DNA of 64,000 nt from Sinorhizobium terangae (GTDB taxonomy: Bacteria; Pseudomonadota; Alphaproteobacteria; Rhizobiales; Rhizobiaceae), in assembly GCF_009601505.1 (NCBI RefSeq), contig NZ_WITC01000028.1:1-64000 (forward strand). Reading direction: 5' to 3'. The notes below the pieces were generated by a model. It was not told where the DNA came from and did no database searches. It saw nothing but the letters and a program-made list of their open reading frames with translations. Positions 52,238 to 60,202 of this stretch are shown one piece after another (position 1 is the stretch's first letter; each line of letters begins with the position of its first letter). The translations under genes were made by a program, and so were the position numbers.

Positions 52238-53071
52238 TCAACGCGCCATCAAGATGGGGATGGCGGCCTCGTCGAGCATCGTTTTCGTGACCCCGCCGAA
52301 GATCAGCTCGCGCACCCGCGAATGCCCGTACGCCCCCATGACGATCATGTCGGCGGAAATATCGACGGCACGCTGCTGCAGCACGCTTGCGACAGAACGG
52401 CCTGCGCTCGGCAGCTGGTCAACCGTTACGTTGATGCCGTGACGAGCAAGATAGGCGGCGACATCGGCGCCGGGTTCCTCGCCGTTCTTTCCGGAAACAG
52501 CCTGGGGATCGACCAGCGTGACGTGGACGACCGTCGCCGCCGCCATGAGGTCGAGAGCCTCGCGCGCCGCATGTGCAGCTTCCGTGCGCGAATCCCAGGC
52601 AAGCAGGACCGTCTTCGGCCGAAGATTGGGCTTGTTGCCTGCCGGGACGAGCAGGATCGGTCGCATCGCCTCAAAGAGACTGCCGTTGATTACCTGCCGC
52701 TTCAGGTCCGGTTGGTCCAGAACGCTTGGTCCGATCAGGACCAGATCGGCGTAGAGCGCGCGTTCGCCGATGTCCCGATCTGCCGTCCCGGCTTCTGCGT
52801 AGACGCCGCTGATATCGAAAGACACCTTGGTGCGAGAAATTATTTCGCGAGCATGGCTTACAGTTGCTTCGAGCTCCTCACGATCGCGGTCGCGTTGTTC
52901 CAGCCATATGGTGGAAACGGTCGCATACTCGCCGATCGGCGGTGGCGGAGCCATGGCGACGACCAGGACGGAAAGATGAGCGCCCACTTGGCCGCAGAGA
53001 CTGGCGGCCGCTTGCAGATCGCTATCTGAACTGCCTTCCCCGGTGACAGTGAGAATGGTCTTGAAGGGCAT
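52238..53071 (-). CDS. Universal stress protein, tandem UspA domains, behind a FixK-like box
   Basis: 277 residues holding two UspA-type domains. The N-terminal one is degenerate; the C-terminal one keeps the nucleotide-binding pattern GAYGHSRVRELIFGGVT near the end. TVLLAWDSRTEAAHAAREAL starts the second domain. Such proteins help survival under starvation and low oxygen and bind ATP or other ligands. A FixK-like box is 70 bp upstream of the start at 53071, in the usual activating position, which suggests microaerobic induction. Confidence 0.9.
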   Translation of the reverse strand: MPFKTILTVTGEGSSDSDLQAAASLCGQVGAHLSVLVVAMAPPPPIGEYATVSTIWLEQRDRDREELEATVSHAREIISRTKVSFDISGVYAEAGTADRDIGERALYADLVLIGPSVLDQPDLKRQVINGSLFEAMRPILLVPAGNKPNLRPKTVLLAWDSRTEAAHAAREALDLMAAATVVHVTLVDPQAVSGKNGEEPGADVAAYLARHGINVTVDQLPSAGRSVASVLQQRAVDISADMIVMGAYGHSRVRELIFGGVTKTMLDEAAIPILMAR

Positions 53072-53140
53072 CAGCGTTCTCCCTTGACGAGTTGGTTGCG
53101 CTTACCGGTTGTCAGCCTGGGCGAGTGACCACATCCTGCA

Positions 53141-53154
53141 TTGAGCTACATCAA
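53141..53154. promoter_or_regulatory. FixK/FNR-like box between UspA and the AAA/APH-like gene
   Basis: TTGAG-CTAC-ATCAA (53141-53154) matches TTGAY-N4-RTCAA with one deviation (G for Y). It is 70 bp upstream of the minus-strand uspA start and 167 bp upstream of the divergent plus-strand gene, so uspA is the likely target. Confidence 0.65.
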
Positions 53155-53320
53155 GCCTCATCCGCAGACGCTCTGGCGGTGCGGCCCCAGCCTCTTTGTG
53201 AAACGCTCCTGGCGGCTGTGAGTTTCCTCCAATAGTCGGCTGCCGTGGTTGATCGGTGTCAATGAGCGCGATCCCCAAACGGCGTTCCATGGGACAGCCG
53301 GAGAGAAACAGGAGGCATGC

Positions 53321-54874
53321 GTGATAGCGGAAGACCAGATCGCGGCGGTCGCTTTTCTCAGCGCCCCCGCTTCTCATGGCACCACCGAGCCGATCGAAAC
53401 GATGGAGACGCATATTTCCCGCATCTTCCTCGTCGGCAAGCGCGCTTTCAAAATGAAGCGCGCGGTCAAGCTGCCCTATGTCGATTTCTCGACGGCAAGC
53501 CTCCGGCTTGAGGCCTGCCGGAAGGAGATGGAGCTCAACTCCGCGACGGCGCCGGGACTCTATCTCGGTATTCGGCGCATTACCCGCGAGAAGGAGGGCG
53601 CTCTGGCGTTTGACGGCGATGGGGAATTGGTCGACGCGGTTGTTGAAATGGCGCGCTTCGATCAGCAATCGCTCTTCGACCGAATGGCCGTCGACGGCAG
53701 GTTGACCCGCGAGCTCATCACCGTGGCTGCGGAGATGATCGCACGCTTTCACCGCGCGGCGCCGGTCGTTCATGATGGGGGAGGCGCTGCAAATATCGCC
53801 GGAGTTCTCCGTATCAATGCCGCGGGATTTGCAACGAGCCGGGTCTTTCAACAGGACGAACTCGCGACCTTCGCGCTCGCATTCGAGAAAGGCCTCGCGC
53901 GCCATGCGGCACTGCTCGACCGGCGCGAGGCGGCAGGAAAGGTCAGGCGCTGCCATGGCGATCTGCACCTGCGTAACATCTGCCTGTTCGAGGGTGTGCC
54001 GCGCCTGTTCGATTGCATCGAGTTTAACGATCAGATCGCCACGGTCGACACGCTTTATGACCTTGCCTTTCTCCTGATGGATCTTTGGCGCCGGGGTTTT
54101 CCGGATCTCGCAAACCTGGTCGTGAATCGTTACCTGGACCACTCGGACGACGAGGATGGTTTCGTGCTTCTGCCGTATCTGATGGCAATTCGCGCGGCCG
54201 TCAGGGCGCACGTTACGGCGACGCAGGTCGAAGAAAGCGGGGAAGCTTCGGCGAAACTCGTTGCCGAAGCGCGATCCTATTTCGACCTGGCGGGCTCGCT
54301 TATCGAACCCGTGCCGGCGCAACTGATCGCCATCGGTGGATTCAGCGGGTCCGGGAAGACGACGGTAGCCGAGACATTGGCCCCGCAGGTGGGTGCCGCC
54401 CCGGGTGCAAGGATTGTCGAAAGCGATCGCATCAGAAAGGGCATGTATGGCGTTTCGGCCGAAACAAGACTGCCGCCCTCGGCCTACCGTCCGGAGATTT
54501 CGGAAAAGGTCTATCGCGAAATGGCAGAGCGGGCCCGCTCGCTCCTGGCCGCGGGAGGCAGCGTGATCGTCGATGCGGTGTTTGACAAGGCGGACAATCG
54601 CAACCTGATTGAAAAGCTTGCGGGTGAGCTCAGTGTCCCGTTTACTGCTGTGTGGCTGGACGCCGAACCGGCGCTTTTGCGTGACCGCGTTGCCGCCCGG
54701 AGGGGCGGGCCTTCGGATGCGAACCTCGATGTTCTGTCCGGCCAACTGGCTCGCGACTGCGGCGAGAGGGGCTGGAGGCGGACCGATGCCGCGCGCAGCG
54801 CCGAGCAAATTGCCTCGGAGATCAGGAACCTTCAACAAGAAGTCGCACGAGCGCCGGCGCAACCTACGTCTTAG
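53321..54874 (+). CDS. APH-like kinase domain fused to P-loop (AAA) ATPase domain
   Basis: 517 residues with GTG start at 53321 and GGAGG six bases upstream. The N-terminal about 320 residues are aminoglycoside-phosphotransferase-like: the Brenner-type motif RCHGDLHLRN, then LFDCIEFND as metal-binding segment. The C-terminal about 180 residues form a zeta-toxin/adenylylsulphate-kinase-like P-loop domain with GGFSGSGKTTVAE and IVESDRIRKGMYG. This two-part protein (COG2187 with COG0645) is widespread in proteobacteria and uncharacterised. The gene is divergent from uspA, with the FixK-like box in the shared region. Confidence 0.85.
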   Translation: MIAEDQIAAVAFLSAPASHGTTEPIETMETHISRIFLVGKRAFKMKRAVKLPYVDFSTASLRLEACRKEMELNSATAPGLYLGIRRITREKEGALAFDGDGELVDAVVEMARFDQQSLFDRMAVDGRLTRELITVAAEMIARFHRAAPVVHDGGGAANIAGVLRINAAGFATSRVFQQDELATFALAFEKGLARHAALLDRREAAGKVRRCHGDLHLRNICLFEGVPRLFDCIEFNDQIATVDTLYDLAFLLMDLWRRGFPDLANLVVNRYLDHSDDEDGFVLLPYLMAIRAAVRAHVTATQVEESGEASAKLVAEARSYFDLAGSLIEPVPAQLIAIGGFSGSGKTTVAETLAPQVGAAPGARIVESDRIRKGMYGVSAETRLPPSAYRPEISEKVYREMAERARSLLAAGGSVIVDAVFDKADNRNLIEKLAGELSVPFTAVWLDAEPALLRDRVAARRGGPSDANLDVLSGQLARDCGERGWRRTDAARSAEQIASEIRNLQQEVARAPAQPTS

Positions 54875-54937
54875 AAGTGACGCAATTCCGAACGGAAAAC
54901 CGTTAAACACTCTTTCTGGAACTGCTCTGGAAGTTGC

Positions 54938-55435
54938 TCAGCCTGGCTCGTTCGAAAACTTTGCAAGCGCGTCTTTCGCCATCCGGTTGACGCACCAGTG
55001 AGCGTAGATCGGGCCGAATATTGCGCCAACGATCCTGCCGGCGACCGAGTCGGGGTTGTCATAGTCGATAAATACGCGCAGGCGCGAGGACTGGCCGGAG
55101 GCATCGATCTCGAAGCCCATCCGGAAGGCCCCGATGACGAGCAGGTTCGGCTGTCCTAGCGTCTCCCACGTTTTCCGGAGCGGAGGATGACGTTCGACGA
55201 TCACCTCTTCCACGGACAGCCTCAGCCCGAGGACGTTTCCCTCCATCCTGACAAGCGAACCAACGGCGCGGCCCCGAGCCTCGTCGAATCCGTACGACAT
55301 CCGTCCGCCAAGCATCATCATCGAGGACTCCTGCATATGCGAGTTGAGCCGGGCCGGGTCATCCAGGTAGCCGAACAGCGTCTCGGCCGACGCTGTGACC
55401 GCAACGACCGCTTGTGCAGAATGTGCGTGGGTCAA
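54938..55435 (-). CDS. SRPBCC/START-like protein in heavy-metal ATPase operon
   Basis: 165 residues with a TTG start at 55435, which overlaps the DUF2933 stop as TTGA; AAAGGA is eight bases upstream. The SRPBCC fold is visible: VVAVTASAETLFGYLDDPARL at the N-terminus, a beta sheet (SLVRMEGNVLGLRLSVEEVIVE, KTWETLG, SSRLRVFIDYDNP), and a long C-terminal helix (AHWCVNRMAKDALAKF). The family binds lipids or other hydrophobic ligands; this member's ligand is unknown. It is the third gene of the FixK-box operon with the P1B-ATPase and DUF2933 genes. Confidence 0.85.
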   Translation of the reverse strand: MTHAHSAQAVVAVTASAETLFGYLDDPARLNSHMQESSMMMLGGRMSYGFDEARGRAVGSLVRMEGNVLGLRLSVEEVIVERHPPLRKTWETLGQPNLLVIGAFRMGFEIDASGQSSRLRVFIDYDNPDSVAGRIVGAIFGPIYAHWCVNRMAKDALAKFSNEPG

Positions 55436-55641
55436 CTCAAGTCGTCCTTTGTCGTGTGACCTTGGTGTCGGTCATGGTGATGGCCGCCATGGCCGTGAAA
55501 AAGATGCATGAGGGGACACGCCAGGAGCAGCAGGTAGGGAGCGAGACCCAAGGCGTGCGCCCAGTGCTCGCGAAGCACGAAGAACGCCGCGATGACTCCG
55601 AGCGATGCGGCAAGAAAAGTCCATTTGCGCTCCCATCTCAT
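55432..55641 (-). CDS. DUF2933 small membrane protein with His-rich tail
   Basis: 69 residues from ATG 55641, overlapping the ATPase stop by 4 bp. Two hydrophobic helices ([17 protein letters not shown] and [19 protein letters not shown]) are followed by a His-rich tail, [14 protein letters not shown]. The layout matches DUF2933, a family of small metal-binding-looking membrane proteins found with copper and heavy-metal ATPases. The tail probably binds a transition metal and may hand it to the ATPase. No experimentally known function. Confidence 0.88.
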   Translation of the reverse strand: MRWERKWTFLAASLGVIAAFFVLREHWAHALGLAPYLLLLACPLMHLFHGHGGHHHDRHQGHTTKDDLS

Positions 55642-57836
55642 ATCTGCGCGCTCCTTAGTCTGAGAGCGTTGCCGATGACGCTGACGGAAGACAGAGCCAT
55701 GGCCGCGGCAGCGATGATCGGTGACAGAAGGAGCCCGAAAGCCGGATAAAGGATGCCGGCGGCAACCGGCACGCCCGCGGCGTTGTAGATGAAGGCAAAG
55801 AACAGATTTTGCCGGATGTTCTTCATCGTGGCGTGGCTGAGCTGCCGTGCTCGTGCGATGCCTTGAAGATCGCCCTTGAGCAACGTCACGCTGGCGCTCT
55901 CGATTGCAACGTCCGTTCCGGTCCCCATGGCAATGCCGACATCGGCCGCGGCAAGGGCAGGGGCGTCATTCACCCCGTCCCCGGCCATGGCAACGATCCG
56001 GCGCTCCCGGCGTAATCGGGCGACGATCTCGCTCTTATGCTCCGGCAGAATTTCGGCCTCGACTTCCTTGATGCCGAGCCTCCTGGCGACCGCATGCGCC
56101 GTGGTCTTGTTGTCTCCGGTCAGCATGACCACCCGGACACCTTCCTTGACCAGCGCCTCAACGGCGGCCGGTGTGGTCGACTTGATCGGATCGGAGATGG
56201 CAAAAAGCCCGCCGACGCGGCCATCGATCGCGGCAAAGATTACGGTCGCCCCTTCACTTCGCAAGGCTTCCGCCTTTTCGCTGAGTAATGAAACGTCCAC
56301 CTTTTCCCCGGCCATGATGCGGTGGCTGCCGATGACGAGCTTGCGACCGTCGACGGAACCGGTCACGCCTTTGCCGACCGGACTGTCGAAATCCTCCGCT
56401 GTGCCGAGATCCACGCCGCGGTCATTGGCGGCCTCGACGATCGCCGCCGCAAGCGGATGCTCGCTCGCGCGCTCCAGGGTGGCGGCGAAACGGAGCAATT
56501 CGGCCTCGGAAAAGCCGTTCGCGACCTCAATCGACGTCACTCTGGGTTTGCCCTCCGTCAGAGTCCCGGTTTTGTCGACCACGAGCGTGTCGACCTTTTC
56601 GAAACGCTCCAACGCCTCGGCATTCTTGATCAGCACGCCGAGCCGCGCGCCCCGTCCGACGCCAACCATGATCGACATGGGCGTGGCGAGGCCGAGAGCG
56701 CAGGGGCAGGCGATGATGAGCACGGCGACTGCGGCGACAAGCCCGTGCGCAAAGCGGGGCTCGGGTCCCACTGCCATCCATGTGGCAAATGCAATCACGG
56801 CAATTGCCATCACGACCGGCACGAACCAACCGGAGACCTCGTCGGCCAGGCGCTGAATCGGAGCGCGCGAGCGCTGGGCATCCGCAACCATTTGCACGAT
56901 CTGCGACAGCATGGTATCGCGCCCGACCTTCCCCGCTTCCATGACGAAGCCGCCTGTGCGGTTCATCGTGCCGCCAATAAGGCTGGCGCCGAGCTCCTTG
57001 GTAACCGGCATCGATTCTCCGGTAATCATTGATTCATCGACCGAACTGCGTCCCTCGATAAGGACGCCGTCGACCGGGACCTTCTCACCGGGCCGCACCC
57101 GCAACCGATCTCCGACGACAACAGCTTCGAGCGGCACGTCCTCGTCGCCGCCGCCATCGCGGATGCGGCGGGCCGTTTTCGGCGCGAGGTCCAGAAGCGC
57201 GCGGATCGCGCCTCCCGTCTGCTCGCGCGCCTGCAATTCCAGCACCTGCCCGAGCAGGACAAGCACCGTGATGACGGCGGCGGCCTCGAAATAGACCTCG
57301 ATCGCGCCATCCATGGCGCTGAAGGTTGCCGGGAAGAGGCCGGGCGCCGCGGTTGCGACCACGCTGTAGACCCAGGCAACGCCGGTTCCCATCGCGATCA
57401 GCGTGAACATGTTGAGGTGCCGATTGACGATGGATCGCCATGCCCGCTCGAAGAACGGTGCACCTGCCCACAGCACCACCGGTGTTGCGAAGATGAACTG
57501 CAGCCAGTTCGATGTCTTCGCTCCAAGCAGCATATGCAGATCGATCACATGGCCGCCCATTTCGAGCGCAAGCACCGGTATCGTCAACACCAGTCCGATC
57601 CAGAACCGGCGTCTCATGTCTGTGAGTTCGGCGCTGGGGCCGGTCTCTGCCGTCGCCACCTCCGGCTCGAGCGCCATGCCGCAGATCGGGCAATTGCCCG
57701 GGCCGATCTGGCGCACCTGCGGATGCATGGGGCAGGTGTAGACGACGTCCGCCTGTTTTGCCTGAAACCCTTCGCCATGGCTTGGCCTCATTGCGCTGTG
57801 CTGCCCGTGATGGTGGTGGTGCTCGTGATCGTCCAT
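55638..57836 (-). CDS. Copper-type P1B-ATPase with N-terminal His-rich and YHS-like metal-binding domains
   Basis: 732 residues from ATG 57836; upstream codons in frame are not family-like. The N-terminus is [10 protein letters not shown] followed by a heavy-metal-binding domain YTCPMHPQ...CPICGMAL (residues 33-55). Then come eight membrane helices with the CPC motif IIACPCALG near residue 376, the phosphorylation site DKTGTLTEG near 420, SEHPLA near 456 and GDGVNDAPA near 619. CPC plus the HMBD domain mark a Cu(I) exporter of the CopA/CtpA kind; FixI-like roles in oxidase assembly are possible. A perfect FixK box lies about 190 bp upstream. Confidence 0.92.
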   Translation of the reverse strand: MDDHEHHHHHGQHSAMRPSHGEGFQAKQADVVYTCPMHPQVRQIGPGNCPICGMALEPEVATAETGPSAELTDMRRRFWIGLVLTIPVLALEMGGHVIDLHMLLGAKTSNWLQFIFATPVVLWAGAPFFERAWRSIVNRHLNMFTLIAMGTGVAWVYSVVATAAPGLFPATFSAMDGAIEVYFEAAAVITVLVLLGQVLELQAREQTGGAIRALLDLAPKTARRIRDGGGDEDVPLEAVVVGDRLRVRPGEKVPVDGVLIEGRSSVDESMITGESMPVTKELGASLIGGTMNRTGGFVMEAGKVGRDTMLSQIVQMVADAQRSRAPIQRLADEVSGWFVPVVMAIAVIAFATWMAVGPEPRFAHGLVAAVAVLIIACPCALGLATPMSIMVGVGRGARLGVLIKNAEALERFEKVDTLVVDKTGTLTEGKPRVTSIEVANGFSEAELLRFAATLERASEHPLAAAIVEAANDRGVDLGTAEDFDSPVGKGVTGSVDGRKLVIGSHRIMAGEKVDVSLLSEKAEALRSEGATVIFAAIDGRVGGLFAISDPIKSTTPAAVEALVKEGVRVVMLTGDNKTTAHAVARRLGIKEVEAEILPEHKSEIVARLRRERRIVAMAGDGVNDAPALAAADVGIAMGTGTDVAIESASVTLLKGDLQGIARARQLSHATMKNIRQNLFFAFIYNAAGVPVAAGILYPAFGLLLSPIIAAAAMALSSVSVIGNALRLRSAQI

Positions 57837-58023
57837 TGGACACGACTCCGTTGGTAGACGCCCGTTGGGATCCGCGCGGGTGGCGCGGGTCGGCAAACGG
57901 GTTTGTCTATTCCGTTGCCGGCGAATACCGAATACCGGCTCTGCCGCATGGTTCCCTGAAGCGAAGCAATCCAGGGAAATTGTGCGCCAATTCAAAGCGT
58001 GTCGTACGGTTGCAAGTGGCGCG

Positions 58024-58037
58024 TTGACCTCGATCAA
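58024..58037 (-). promoter_or_regulatory. FixK/FNR-type box upstream of the P1B-ATPase operon
   Basis: TTGAC-CTCG-ATCAA (58024-58037) matches TTGAY-N4-RTCAA exactly. It lies in the 278-bp gap between the LacI-type gene and the ATPase start at 57836, implying a 5' leader of roughly 150 nt if it works at minus 40. Confidence 0.75.
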
Positions 58038-58114
58038 ACGGGATGACGCGCAGGTGCGGAAAAGAGCATCGATCGCTCGAATTCGCTCGAAGGTTTTGGC
58101 GCCTGCGCCCGGCA

Positions 58115-59128
58115 TCAGCTGCTCTCGCGAACGACGAGTTCGAACCCCAGATCGATCGTCCGGTCACGGACCTCTGCGCCTGCAAGTAGTGCCAGCATCA
58201 GATGTGCTGCATGCTTGCCGACATCTTCTCGCGGGGTGCGGATCGAGGTCAGCCGCGGAACGATGTGGGCCGATATCTGCAGGTCGTTGAAGCCGACGAA
58301 GGCAACACGGCCAGGAACGGATATACCCTGCCGTTGAGCCTCGAAAATCGCGCCGTGCGCCAGGTCGTCGTTGCAAAAGAAAATGCCGTCGACATCCGGA
58401 TGCTGGCGCAACAACTTGTCGAAGAGCTCGCCGCCGAGCCCGACGGACGAGGGGCCGGGCACCGCCAGCTCCAGTGCATCGACGCCCGCTTCGGCGAGTG
58501 CGCGCTTGAAGCCTTCGCCGCGCCGTATCACGCGGGCGTCGAGCTGGGCCGCGACGTAAGCCAGCCGGCGCCTTCCTCTCGCCAGAAAATGCCGCGCTAT
58601 TGCAGCTCCCGCGTCCTCCTGAGAGAAGCCAACTGAATAGACGTCCTCGGCTTTCGTCAGTTCCATCATATGGACACAGGGAATCTTGTTTGCTTCGAGC
58701 AGGCGCAGGGATGCGTCCGTGCCATCGAAGCCGGTGAGCAGGATGCCGCAGGGCTGGATGGCAAGATAATTGCGAATGACCTCTTCTTCCTCTTCTCGGG
58801 AATAGTGGAAGTTTCCGATCAACACGTCATAGCCACGCGGGCGAAGAACAGTGTGAATGGCTTCGAGCGTCTCGACGAACAACTGATTGGAGAGGGCGGG
58901 GACGAGTACGACGACCGATTGGCTTCGCGCCGATGCGAGCGTGCGGGCCGCCGGGTTTGGCACATAGCCCAATGCCTTCGAGGCTTCGCGCACCTTCGAC
59001 GCCAGCACAGGATCGACCGTAGGGACGTCGCGCAATGCGCGCGATGCGGTGATCTGGGAGACGCCGGCAAGGTGTGCGACCTCGGCGAGGGTCGGGCGGC
59101 CGGTGGCGCGGGAGGCTTCCTTACGCAT
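58115..59128 (-). CDS. LacI-family regulator, probably of gluconate use (GntR-like)
   Basis: 337 residues. The N-terminal LacI helix-turn-helix is [23 protein letters not shown] (about residues 13-35), with the hinge [16 protein letters not shown]. The rest is a periplasmic-binding-protein-like sensor domain with [24 protein letters not shown] near the end, as in GntR/IdnR regulators. It is divergent from gluconokinase; matching palindromes sit in front of both genes. Most likely it represses gntK and itself until gluconate or 6-phosphogluconate binds. Confidence 0.9.
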   Translation of the reverse strand: MRKEASRATGRPTLAEVAHLAGVSQITASRALRDVPTVDPVLASKVREASKALGYVPNPAARTLASARSQSVVVLVPALSNQLFVETLEAIHTVLRPRGYDVLIGNFHYSREEEEEVIRNYLAIQPCGILLTGFDGTDASLRLLEANKIPCVHMMELTKAEDVYSVGFSQEDAGAAIARHFLARGRRRLAYVAAQLDARVIRRGEGFKRALAEAGVDALELAVPGPSSVGLGGELFDKLLRQHPDVDGIFFCNDDLAHGAIFEAQRQGISVPGRVAFVGFNDLQISAHIVPRLTSIRTPREDVGKHAAHLMLALLAGAEVRDRTIDLGFELVVRESS

Positions 59129-59167
59129 GATGGTTTGTCACTTGCCAATATGGGTTCGCGTCGATTA

Positions 59168-59182
59168 AGACAGGGCTACCTT
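59168..59182. promoter_or_regulatory. LacI-type operator near the regulator gene
   Basis: AGACAGGGCTACCTT (59168-59182), an imperfect palindrome 40 bp upstream of the regulator start. It shares the word AGACAG(S)GCTA(Y)CTT with the site at 59291-59305. Confidence 0.6.
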
Positions 59183-59290
59183 ACGAGGAATGTGATCTCG
59201 CCGCTAGGATCGGTCCACGGCGATTTCGGGGACGCTCATTTCCAGCCACCTTGGGTCTATCGGCATGAAGGCAATTCATTAGCCTGGATC

Positions 59291-59305
59291 AGACAGCGCT
59301 ATCTT
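59291..59305. promoter_or_regulatory. LacI-type operator near gluconokinase
   Basis: AGACAGCGCTATCTT (59291-59305), a palindrome with one mismatch in AGACAGC/GCTATCT, ending 14 bp before the gntK start. The centre GC and overall shape fit LacI-family operators. Confidence 0.65.
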
Positions 59306-59318
59306 GAGGAGGATAAGC

Positions 59319-59849
59319 ATGGCCGAGCAAATACGCGGTATCGTCGTCATGGGTGTTTCTGGCTGCGGAAAGAGCAGCGTCGGCGCCGCCATCGCAGCTC
59401 TCTATCAAGGCCGCTTGATCGAGGGCGATGCTTTCCATCCTGCCGCCAATATCGCCAAGATGAGTGCCGGGGTCCCGCTTACCGACAAGGATCGGCACGG
59501 ATGGCTCTGCCGCCTCAGCGAAGAGATCGCCGCCGCAATTGCTGCCGGGGAGCGCCCTGTTCTCACCTGCTCGGCGCTCAGGAAAAGCTATCGCGACATG
59601 CTTCGGCAGGGGGAACCGGGACTGGGGTTCGTCTTTCTCGATCTCGCACGAGATCTGGCCGCGGAACGCGTTGCCATGCGTCCGGGGCACTTCATGCCGG
59701 CAAGCCTGGTCGAAAGCCAATACCGGACGCTCGAGCCGCCATATCAGGAGCCGTTGACGCTTGCCGTGGACGCAAGTCTGCCCTTGGAGGCGATAGCGGG
59801 GCAGGCCGTTCAATGGTGGCAAGAAGCCAATCGAATGAATCCCTCCTGA
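59319..59849 (+). CDS. gntK: Gluconokinase
   Basis: 176 residues from ATG 59319, with GAGGAGG just upstream. It phosphorylates D-gluconate to 6-phosphogluconate. The P-loop is GVSGCGKSSVG at residues 12-22, followed by EGDAFHPAANIAKMSAGVPLTD, and SALRKSYRDMLR and the HFMPASLVESQ(Y/F)RTLE segment as in GntK/IdnK. Length is standard. It is alone on its transcript, divergent from a LacI-type regulator. No gluconate transporter is encoded in this window. Confidence 0.95.
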   Translation: MAEQIRGIVVMGVSGCGKSSVGAAIAALYQGRLIEGDAFHPAANIAKMSAGVPLTDKDRHGWLCRLSEEIAAAIAAGERPVLTCSALRKSYRDMLRQGEPGLGFVFLDLARDLAAERVAMRPGHFMPASLVESQYRTLEPPYQEPLTLAVDASLPLEAIAGQAVQWWQEANRMNPS

Positions 59850-60202
59850 AAGTTGCAAGCAACGAGACGTCGCTCAAGACCTGGACCCTGTCGGTGAATG
59901 TGCGGCCGGTCGCGTCACGAAGAAATCCGAGACTTGCAGGCCGTCCTCAACCCGGAGTTCGGTTCGATACTGTGTTTATTGCAACCTTTTGGTTTGCGAG
60001 CGGTAATAAATGCGCCCTTTTCAACGCTGCGCGCGCGCCGGTTACAGCGTTGATCGCAAGCAACCACAAGGGGATTACTCGATTTTTTCCGGAGAGAAAA
60101 TCGAGAAATCATCCTTAATGTTGTCTAAATGCGGCATTCAACTGGTAAAAGCCTCATCGTGTAAAGCTGATATTCTTGTTATACTCTCAAGGGGGATTCG
60201 CG
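59850..60202. other. Intergenic leader of the LAL regulator gene, with inverted repeats
   Basis: About 350 bp without a gene. CTCGATTTT (60078-60086) and AAAATCGAG (60097-60105) form a perfect 9-bp inverted repeat around a 10-nt spacer. A one-mismatch FixK-like word, TTGATCGCAAGCAA (60050-60063), lies just before it. Either could control the LAL gene starting at 60203. Confidence 0.45.
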
